The notes below the pieces were generated by a model that was given only the letters and a program-made list of their open reading frames with translations, made no database searches and was not told the DNA's origin. Shown in pieces: positions 42,834 through 51,527 of a DNA stretch of 64,000 nucleotides. The position numbers were made by a program, and so were the translations under genes. The stretch comes from Euborellia annulipes. Taxonomy: Eukaryota; Arthropoda; Insecta; Dermaptera; Anisolabididae. The DNA is taken from assembly GCA_023213315.1 (NCBI GenBank), contig JAKCPI010001008.1, forward strand, positions 37,459 to 101,458, in the 5' to 3' direction. Position 1 is the first letter of the stretch; each line of letters opens with the position of its first letter.

Positions 42834-43424
42834 CTTGTATTTCTATGTCGACACAAAAAATCTAGTGTGTCAAGCACAGAACACAACTTTCGATTACCGA
42901 AGATAAGAGAAAGCTGTGTGCTGTGCTCCAGTCACACCATATTTTTTTTATCAATTATTATAATTTTCCTTCCGTTGACCCAAAAAATCAAAAGATTTCT
43001 CGGCCCTCAACTGTGAAGCTTCAATTATTCAAAGCCAATGAACTTATAAAATTTTTAAAAGATATCTTTTGAAACGAAAGTCGATTGTAACTGGTAAATA
43101 ACTAATTTTTCTTTTCTATTTCAGTTTGATTGTACTTAACACATTAAATGACCATCTATTTGAGAAAGCATTCGTTCGATTTGATGAATTGAAACAGGTC
43201 ACTACAATCTAAATTGTTCCAACCAACAATACTTTCTTGGATTTTAACAAGACACCGTGCGCTCTTGGATTTTGGTGAACTTTATTACCAACACTACTCT
43301 TAACATTTTGTTAAAGATTGTGGTCTACTCGATTGCCTCGTTCAAAATATGGATAACATGTGAGTAATGGGTATATTTATTTTAAAATAATTATTATTTA
43401 TCCAGGAACTTTATGGTGAGTTAA

Positions 43425-43640
43425 TGGACGAGTCTTGAAAAACGGTTAATAGCCGATTGAGAAACTGGTTACCCTAGGCGGCAAGAGATGGCGTTAGTTT
43501 TGCCCATAGGGAAACAAGCATTTCAGTCCATTTCATTTGAAAAATTTCAGTAAATTAATTAAAGGTAAAAAATTAATTATTCTTTAACACAATGATTACT
43601 AATTAATTATCTATAAGATATAAGAGCGAATTTTTTAAAA
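43425..43640. mobile_element. Truncated TTAA MITE
   Basis: Contains GCCGATTGAGAAACTGGTTA, GGCGGCAAGAGATGGCGTTA and the AT-rich interior shared with the copies at 44326 and 46056. The far end is missing. Confidence 0.65.
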
Positions 43641-43759
43641 ATATCTTTTATTTAATGTGATTAGGATATAATAGGAAAAGAAAAAATTTTTAAGAAACAA
43701 AAATTTACTAAACAAAAAAAAAATTAATACAATATTTTAACAATTAACAAAACCAATAA

Positions 43760-46700
43760 TTAATAGGTATAAATAACGTAATCAGTCCTGAATCCCCGTC
43801 GATCAATTGCATATTGATTATCCGCCTGACATTCGTAATATCCAGCATCTTTCTGAGTGGTGGGGTCGATTTCCATCTTCGACTTCATGGTGTCATTTCC
43901 CACAGGCCATTCGTGTACCTAAAATAAATAAATCATTATTGGGGAAGGGTTTAGTTAAAAATTTTAAAAATAACAGGTTGCCCAATTTCAAGGACACAAC
44001 CAAAGGACGAATAAATGCGCTGCAACGCGTACCGATTAGCAAGCCATTCATTCATTATCACCAATTGTTCGCTGCCCCTCATCATGTGATTCAATTGATT
44101 CAAAGGGGCTCAAATCACTTTATCTAATTTTATAAACATATATCATCATGGCAAAAAAAAAACGTACACTTAGCTTTGATTTAATAATCGCTAATCAGCC
44201 CGCAACTGTCCTTTTTCTACCGGCTTTTAAATTTCACTTGTTTTAGAAGTCACAGCTTACGAGTAAATTCTAATTATGTTAAAATTTCATTTGACCGACA
44301 AACAAAAAAAGCCAATATTAAAATATTAAGGTACGCGTCTCGAAAAATCGTTAAACGCCGAATGAGAAGCTGGTTTCTCTAGGCGGCAAGAGATGGCGTT
44401 AGGTTCTCCCCATAGGGAAACAAGCTTTATTCCATTTCATTTGAAAGATTCCAGCTAATTAATTAAAGGCAAACAAATAATTATTTTTTAACACAATGAT
44501 TACTAATTTAATTATCTATAAGTTATAGAGCGAATTTTTTTAAAAATATCTTTTATTTAATGCGATTAATCTAAAAACAAAATTTTATTTTTTCGAAAAT
44601 CAAAAAAAGGGCTTCTATAAGTTGTAGATATTTTAAATAGCTTTAATTAAAAAAAGATTTGAGGCTCTGATAGCTTCAAAATTCTGACCGCTGAAATCTC
44701 CCAAAATTAGCACCCCGAGACGCGCACCTTAATAGCATTGTTTTCTCGATGTGATTATTTCATTGTCTATAAAAGAAGATGGAATTCTCTTCTACATTTG
44801 AACAAAACAAGTTTCTATTAAAAAAAAAAAAAAACAATAAAACTTTTTAATTAATAATAGAAATGAATAAGGAACTCAATGAGCAGGGCAGCCAGTAGAA
44901 ATAAAAAAATTTTATATTATTTCGTCGACGTTTCGGGAGCGCGCCATCTTCATGACGAAATAATTGTTGCAAAAAAGATGGAGAATTTTATAATGTACAT
45001 ACACAGCGACGATTTTTATCAAAACGCACGTTTTATGCATAGTATTTAACAAAAAAACAATCGTATGAAGTATTAATTAGGCTGTTAAGGTGTTTAACAG
45101 CTCCAAACGCCACCAAGATATATTGAATTTTCGTCCTGAAGATGAGAGAATTTAAGTCTTTTTATTTCTGGCTGCCCAGCTTATTGAGTTCAATGAAATT
45201 TTTAATTAACTCTGGGACGAGGTTTATCTTCAAGTTTTCTTAAATTTGCCATAGCTACTCTCGTCGACAAAGGATTTTTGGTATGATGGTCACAAATTTA
45301 AGGAAACTTGAAAACAATGAAATAATCACATAAAATAAAGCTTGGAGGTGTTTTAATATTCTCCCTTGATATGCTATTCTTGATGATCAAGGGTTCTGAG
45401 GGACAAGCCCTTAGCTGTAATTGAAATTTATAAAGATATTCCAATATGATTATATTCATTGACAGCAGATTTTTAGCTGTGTTGTTATATTCATAAGAGG
45501 CTAGAAAAATAAGAGATGCAGCTAAGGTTTTTTCTTTATTTATTTAATCCACAAAGCTGACGTTTCGGTTCCACGTTTGAACCATTTTCATAGCTGGCGA
45601 AAAGTCATGAAAGTGTCACAAACATTGTTGAACCAAACCTTTATATAATAAATATATACTCGTATACAGTATGCAATGACCATGTACAATGTATAAAATC
45701 CACTGTGACACTTTCATAATGACTTTTCGCCATCTCTGAAGATGGTTCAAACAGAGAACCGAAACGTCAGCATTGTGGATTAAATAAATAAAGATTAGCT
45801 GCGTCTCTCATTTTTCTACCCTCTTATGAATAAAAACAATTTATGGAAGACATGTCAAATTATTTTAGGTTTTAATATTCACTATTGGCAATTTGTGTGT
45901 ACAATTTTCGAAGGAATGTCTTCTCCCCATTTATTGATATTAGCCATGTTTATAATTAACTAAACAAGTAGTTTCTAAGCTTCTGTAAACCCTGGAAAAT
46001 ATTCCAATATTAGACAGATTGATTTGAGTAAGGAGCCATAGAAATTGTAATTATATTAAGGTGCGCGTCTCGGGGTGCTAATTTTGGGAGCTTCCAGCGG
46101 CCACAATTTTGAAGCTATCGACCTCAATTTTTTTTAAATTAAAGCTATTTAAAATATCTACAACTTATAGAAGCCCTTTTTTTGATTTTCGAAAAAATAA
46201 AATTTTTTTTTAGATCATTCGCATTAAATAAAAGATATTTTTAAAAAATTCGCTCTATATCTTATAGATAATTAAATTAGTAATCATTGTGTTAAAGAAT
46301 AATTAATTTTTTACCCTTAATTAATTAGCTGGAAACTTTCAAATGAAATGGAATAAATCCCTTGTATTCCTATGGGAAAAACTAACGCCATCTCTTGCCG
46401 CCTAGAGTAACTCGGTAGTCAATCGTCTTCTAACGGCTTTTCGAGACGCGCACCTTAAGGCAGATATATAGATAAAAAAAAATAATTAAGGCAGTTCTTA
46501 AAGAAATATATACTCTATGTTCTTTGTTGTATTTTGTTACCTTTTTCTAAACAAAATATATTATCTAATTTGTGCTTTACTACATGAGTAAATAAGCAAA
46601 TTATATAAAACACTTTATCCGATTTATTATTAATAATTTGAGAATTCTTTTCAATAGCACTATATTCTTATTTTAAGAGAAACCTGAAAAAATTTGTGTG

Positions 46701-48903
46701 CGTAGAGTTCAATTCCGTCCTTAAACCAAGTGATTTCTGGTCTAGGAAATCCTTGCGCCATACAAAAAAACGTTATCTTCCGGCCTAGCATATAATCCAA
46801 TTCAAAATGAGATGATTTCACAATTCTGGCACCCTGAAATAAAAATATAATATTTTAGATTAATAGTATCAAAGCGCCCTTGTAATTAACTGGAGAAATT
46901 ATGGAAAATGGCTGTCTAACGGAATGCATTAGGAAATTTCGTCATTCGTCTGGAAAATTTAAAAAGCCCACTATAAAGAATTTATCTTCAACAGGCGCAG
47001 AATTTGCGCTATTTTATTGTAATTTTGTTTAACCAGCCAGCTCGTATTATGAATGAATTTTTATTCAAAATCAATAATAATAATAATTGAATGGTGGCCA
47101 ATATATTTGTATAATTGAGCCAAATTCATGGTAATATTCCATCCCCTTCGGAAATTTGGGGTTAGAATAATAAGTGGCGAATTGAGCGCATGCATATTAA
47201 ATTTTCGTTTGTCCTACTCTTAAAAATAAAGGGAAAAATAATTTTTTGTTTGCTTTTGTAGAAACTAGAGCAATTTTTCGAATTTTTGAAAAAAAATCAC
47301 TAATTTTTATATATATTTTTTTTTTATAATTTTATTTTAATAGTTTTTGCTGAACATCAAGAAACTTTTTTTTTTTTTTAAACATTCACACTTTTTTCTC
47401 ATTCACACTCACACTCACACACACATTCACACTGTCTTTTCGGCAACTCAGGCAGTGGCGTCATTTCAACTTTTTCTTGGGGGGGGGCAAATTTTTTCTT
47501 GAGGGGGGGCAAACATTTTTTTTTTCTTAAAATTTACTTACAAATAGGTACTCAAATTTAGCCAAAACATATTTAATTTAATTAATTGTTTAATTTTGTA
47601 CAGTTTGTATACTCGTAGATGTATTTTGGAGCATTTTATTTAGAATAATATAAAATTTTATAAAAATCAGAGCCCTGGGGGGGGGCAAATGCCCCCCCCC
47701 GCCCCCCCCCCCCCCAAATGACGCCACTGAACTCAGGCCATATAAGACTTTTACGATAACCGTTATTAATTAATATACATATTGGGGGTCCAGGCATTCT
47801 TATTTAAGCCATTTGAATACCAATCATCGGACTGCCTGGGATCCGAACCCGCGACCCTTCAGGGGCGAATTAATGCAATTGTGTCGGGGGGAGGGGCGCG
47901 GTTTATTTTTTTTTCATTTAAGGACTTTGTCGGCATCTATGGCCATTTAGACCCCTTTCCTATTTATTTACGTAAATTGATTGGTAACAAATTCAATTGA
48001 AATTAAAGAGCGGAAATCAAATCATAATTTCTTTAGATTACTAGTTTTTATAACTTTTTGAATTTTTTTCTCGGGGGAGGGGACCTCCCCACCGGCCCCC
48101 CCCCCTTTAATCCGCCCCTGCGACACTTATACAAGGCTAGCACCCTAACCCCTACACCATGCCCGCGGGTAAAAAAAATCAAGTTTAAAAATGAATATTT
48201 TTTGTATTTCTTTTTTTTTTAAATATTTTCGAGATTTATATATGGTATTTGAATTAGATATTAGTATTCTCGATTCTTTTCGAACTTAACTAAGTCATAG
48301 AGATATATATCTAACAAAACTGTGAGTGTTATTTATTGGCGAGGCCAAACATCCCATGGCCCCCGGGAATCGAACCCAGGATCTCCAGCCTTTCCGGGGC
48401 TGTCCATTGCACCAGATATATGGGCTGTTTCGTATTAAACAAAAGCAAAAAATAGAAATTTAAGTGTTTTTCGGTATCAAATCAGAATTCCAGCATTAGA
48501 ACAGAAACCCAAAAAAAAAATTGTGTAATCCATAAGTTAAGTTTAATTTTTCTTTTGCCTTTGTTTTAATTTCTACTATCCCATAAATTTTCATTTATTA
48601 AAATGAATGTGATTTGATTGAGAATAGAAGATAATGACTGTGTGTGTGTGTACGCGAGGAGGGGATGTCGGATAGACGGACGTACGGACATAATGGCGAA
48701 CTTACGTCCTTGTGTTCGTAGTAGTTAGCACTGGCGGGATTGCGATGTCGAATCATGACAGGCATCCGGGATCCATAACCTTTACGATTGGGACCCTTAC
48801 GATTAGCGGGTCCGCCGCGTCCTCCACCTCTTGCTGCATCGGCAGTAAGCAAAATAGCCGCAAAAGTAAATGCAGCAAGCCACCTCCAAACGCAACTCGA
48901 CAT
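43760..48903 (-). CDS. oig-4: Secreted single-Ig-domain protein, oig-4-like, copy B
   Basis: Three exons on the minus strand (plus coordinates): 48706-48903, 46684-46833 and 43760-43918, about 168 residues. The start at 48903 is preferred over the upstream in-frame ATG at 48978, because it places a clean signal peptide (SSCVWRWLAAFTFAAILL) at the N-terminus. A glycine- and arginine-rich stretch follows (ARGGGRGGPANRKGPNRKG), then RHRNPASANYYEHKD in place of the GLPVTGKYRDPESDQYY of copy A. Ig domain landmarks: ITFFCMAQG, EITWFKDGIELY, DAGYYECQADN. Exons 2 (150 bp) and 3 (159 bp) have the same lengths and phases as in copy A, which shows tandem duplication. The leader region is the most diverged part. 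Introns of about 1.9 and 2.8 kb are full of mobile elements. Confidence 0.88.
44326..44732. mobile_element. TTAA-flanked MITE, full copy B
   Basis: Begins TTAAGGTACGCGTCTCG and ends CGAGACGCGCACCTTAA. Interior as in copy A (20440). It lies in intron 2 of oig-4 copy B. Confidence 0.8.
44845..45210. mobile_element. Inverted-repeat element with degenerate hammerhead-like cores (locus 7)
   Basis: Arms GAACTCAATGAGCAGGGCAG and CTGCCCAGCTTATTGAGTTC pair over roughly 60 bp. The left core on the minus strand (44927-44954) reads ATGAAGATGG...CCGAAACGTC with CGTC/GACG flanks. The right core keeps CGTCCTGAAGATG but has lost the GAAAC box. Confidence 0.5.
45478..45838. mobile_element. Inverted-repeat element with hammerhead-like cores (locus 8)
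   Basis: Arms contain TTCATAAGAGGCTAGAAAAA and its reverse complement, and ATTTATTTAATCCACAAAGC against GTGGATTAAATAAATAAAG. The left minus core (45559-45593) is degenerate, the right plus core (45736-45768) is intact. It is the same family as the kelch-intron partner at 30650, and lies in intron 2 of oig-4 copy B. Confidence 0.6.
45736..45768 (+). ncRNA. Hammerhead-like core, locus 8
   Basis: Reads CTGAAGA, T, GGTTC-AAACAGA-GAACC, GAAAC, GTC, then AGC. Helix II has five pairs, as in the 153-bp array, while the loop differs. AATAAA motifs follow within 20 bases. Confidence 0.5.
46056..46458. mobile_element. TTAA-flanked MITE, full copy C
   Basis: Begins TTAAGGTGCGCGTCTCG and ends CGAGACGCGCACCTTAA. 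It lies in oig-4 copy B intron 2, about 220 bp downstream of exon 2 in transcript order. Confidence 0.8.
47453..47729. mobile_element. hAT-type MITE with perfect 8-bp duplication
   Basis: Ends CAGTGGCGTCATTT and AAATGACGCCACTG, flanked on both sides by AACTCAGG (47445-47452 and 47730-47737). Contains long G and C tracts near the ends. Confidence 0.92.
47860..48120. mobile_element. hAT-type MITE in the same SINE
   Basis: Ends CAGGGGCGAATTAA and TTAATCCGCCCCTG, flanked by CGACCCTT (47852-47859) and CGACACTT (48121-48128), one mismatch in 8. G and C tracts lie near the right end. Confidence 0.88.
48350..48430 (-). repeat. tRNA-like fragment in oig-4 copy B intron 1
   Basis: Minus strand: TGGTGCAATGGACAGCCCCG (box-A-like) and GATCCTGGGTTCGATTCCCG (box B). 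The cloverleaf is not convincing, so it is read as a SINE or tRNA-derived fragment rather than a tRNA gene. Confidence 0.5.
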
Positions 48904-49758
48904 CGTCGTCGACTGATGATGGATCGCCAACCCTACTATGCCACACCACACAATCTCAATTGGATGATTGATGTGCAATTCTCAATCTGAACAGCATCAC
49001 TATCTCTCTCTCTGTCCCACTCACACTATCACGTAGCATATCTGATATTAAATTATAAACAAAATAAAATTAGTTGTCGGTGGTTCTGTTTTATTCAATA
49101 AGACAGGCGGTAAATAAATCTCTTTTGGATTATGTGTTATGAGAGGCTCGTATTTCCTGGACAATAGAAAAGTGATATAGTACTCGCTTCTTGTGCTGGG
49201 AGACGAGGATTCGCTTCCGGTTTCCGGCTACAAAAATTTATTACTTTCTCTTACCTCTATATATGAAATATATATATCCTGTCAAAAATTCGTAGTCGAG
49301 ATTTTGATGGAAATACATGTTTTGAGTCCAAGTCCCGTAAATTGGTGTGTGTAACGAGAAGAAATTGAGCTACTAGATTGAAATTTTATTTTTAAGTTAG
49401 ATACCCTCTCGGACACTCAAAATAAGCTTTTGAACAAAATCGGCCAAAAAGTACTAGTACTTTACTGATGTAGTTTTTCAGTTTTTTTCGATTTTCTCAA
49501 AAATCGCTTCAACGATTTTGATTAAAATTCAAAAATCAATTATTTTTTAGATGCTCTTTAAATTGTATATTCTTATTTTGCCATTGAAATCTTCTGAAGA
49601 CCACTTTACTCTTGTACTCCATAGGTAGGATAGGAGAAATGATTGTCGTAATAACAAGAAAATATAAATATTTTCCCATACTAACAATTTTACATTCTTG
49701 AATTCTAATATATCGGCGGAAACTAAATATATGTCGCCACGAGAAATCTGGTGTGACA

Positions 49759-49980
49759 AGCAAGGGCGGATACGAGGGGGGGGGGGTAAAGGGGGTAATT
49801 ACCCCCCCCCCCCGCCCTGAGATTTGAAAAAAAAAATGTATTTTGAATGTAAAATTTTAAAGATTAATACTTCAAAATTTGATTTGTATTTATATTCTGG
49901 CAAACAAGTACAGAGTGCGCCTTTAAATTACCGAAATTAAGAAAAAATTGTGTGCTGTGCGATCAGTCACACCAGATTTT
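49759..49980. mobile_element. hAT-type MITE copy 2, right end lost
   Basis: Starts CAAGGGCGGATACGAGG with G and C tracts and shares TTTGATTTGTATTTATATTC and TGTGTGCTGTGCG with copy 1 (42427). It ends at CACACCAGATT without the ATCCGCCCTTG terminus. Confidence 0.75.
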
Positions 49981-50415
49981 TGTCTCTCTCAAAAATTAAT
50001 TGTATTTTTATTTTCTTTTCCAAAAAATGATTATTACATTTTATTAATTTTTTCTAGATTCCTAATCTTCTGGCGAGGTATTCGGGATTTACCAACATTA
50101 TATCAAGGATGGGAACACAACTTATGGCTTCATTGAAATTTGAATATTAAATAATAATTCCATGAGCGGAGAGAAAGAAACAGCCAGCCACCAAGAACGT
50201 TCTTTTTAAACAAATCCAACACTGCTGAACCGCGAAACAGACCGCAAGAAAAATGAGTATCAAACATGTGCCGGTAATCACCAATATTGAATTTTCTTAG
50301 ATATGATTTTAAATTTTCTAATCTAAGTCGCACGTTAAGACCAATTGTTGGACATCAAAAAAAAAATCGAGTTTTGATTATATAATAAAATAGCTTATAT
50401 AGCTTATACTGTATA

Positions 50416-50683
50416 CAGTGGCGTAATGTTTTTTAGCTGGGCCCCCCGCAACTTTTATTTCGGGCCCCATTATTAGACCATACAAAAAATATTTTTAAAA
50501 TACCGTATATCCCTGAACCCTGAGGGCCCTCTCAAAGAGAAATTTTCATTTTGTTTTTTATCTAAATTTTTCCGTTTTTACCGGAGTCCTGAGGACATAC
50601 AGTTTTTTAGCCCGTGGGCCCCCCAAGGTCCGGGGCCCCCTCCAATCGCGGGGTTTGCTGCTGGGGTGTGCGTTACGCCACTG
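50416..50683. mobile_element. hAT-like MITE
   Basis: Ends CAGTGGCGTAA and TTACGCCACTG, flanked by ACTGTATA and ACTGTAAG, six of eight bases equal. The interior is rich in GGGCCCC runs. Confidence 0.7.
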
Positions 50684-50807
50684 ACTGTAAGTTTATTCAT
50701 ATGAGCAAAGCGCCTAAGAGATATGCAGCCAACGTGTATTTTTACAAGACTGATAACTAGAGACCGGATTTTAAGCAAAATGCTTATTGCTGAATTTTAT
50801 AAGCAAC

Positions 50808-51105
50808 CATGGGCGTACCCAGCGGGGGGCACGGGGGGTAGCTGCCCCCCTCCCTCCCCTAGAAGCAAAAAAAAAATTAAATGTTTATAAAGTGATGAAA
50901 CGAAACAAAATTGGTGGATGGCGACGGCGAATGATTTTTTTTGTTAGGACTCGAGGCTTTTTAGGCCTTTAATTCGAAGGCTTTTCCCCTCTATATAAAA
51001 AATAGTTATGTCACAATCTGGACGACCATGATCTGCCCCCCCCCTGCACGACCATGTTCTGACCATGTCCCCCCCCCCCTAGATTTGATCCTGGGTACGA
51101 CCATG
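50808..51105. mobile_element. hAT-like MITE with G/C tracts
   Basis: Ends CATGGGCGTACCCAG and CTGGGTACGACCATG, flanked by TAAGCAAC and TAAGCAAT, seven of eight bases equal. Confidence 0.75.
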
Positions 51106-51527
51106 TAAGCAATGTATTTAATTTCTAAACGAATCACGAAAAACTAAGTGTATTGAGATTGCATTTTTTATGCTTTTTTGAGTTTTCATGCTTTTTTTTC
51201 ACTGTTCCCAGTGTTATTGATCGCATCTTATTTTTCTTCCTCTTTGAAAGTTGAATTTCTAATTATTTATTCGATTCAATGGTTGCTAAGAAACAATATT
51301 GTAGACCTTAAAGATGTATTTTTAAATAGATATTAAGAGTAAATTTATTTAAAAAAAAACAAAAAAATTAATTTTTTATAAGTGCATATATATATTTTTT
51401 GTTGAAAATGTTATTCTAATTTCAATTTTTTAATTTTTTTTTTTTACTTTTATTTATTTTATATTCTTTGTAAATGAAAGAAGTATTGTTTAGAAAGATC
51501 ATCTTAAAAGACAAATTCTAGTAGATT

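Larger units (their letters stand above)
38873..43759. other. Region between the two oig-4 copies
   Basis: Contains a mariner relic (39125-39703), poly-G and poly-C tracts near 39808 and 39980, a GC-rich tandem array (40704-41360) and a SINE with a nested hAT MITE (42370-42833). It ends with a truncated TTAA MITE (43425-43640). No gene is supported, and open frames at 41419 and 40731-41376 belong to repeats or lack any signature. Confidence 0.6.
47385..48165 (-). mobile_element. tRNA-derived SINE split by two hAT MITEs
   Basis: The minus strand starts GGGCATGGTGTAGGGGTTAG (box A) near 48165, is cut by a hAT element (47860-48120) just before box B, resumes with AAGGGTCGCGGGTTCGGATC, is cut again at 47453-47729, and ends with GCCGAAAAGACAGTGTGAAT and a (GTGTGA)n-like tail. 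Removing both inserts restores the same SINE as at 27166. Confidence 0.85.
48904..51527. other. Intergenic region between oig-4 copy B and LRRC51
   Basis: Holds a hAT MITE copy lacking its right end (49759-49980), two more hAT-like elements (50416-50683, 50808-51105) and another tRNA-like patch at about 49165-49230. AT-rich otherwise. No gene is supported; the short open frames at 49536-49763 and 50130-50333 have no signature. Confidence 0.6.

Noticed and set aside
48350..48430. tRNA gene
   Set aside because: Box A and box B are visible, but acceptor and anticodon stems do not form well; similar patches in the window are SINE parts.
49165..49230. Second tRNA-like patch (GATATAGTACTCGCTTCTTG and GGATTCGCTTCC)
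   Set aside because: A cloverleaf could not be completed by eye, so it is left as a tRNA-derived fragment at most.
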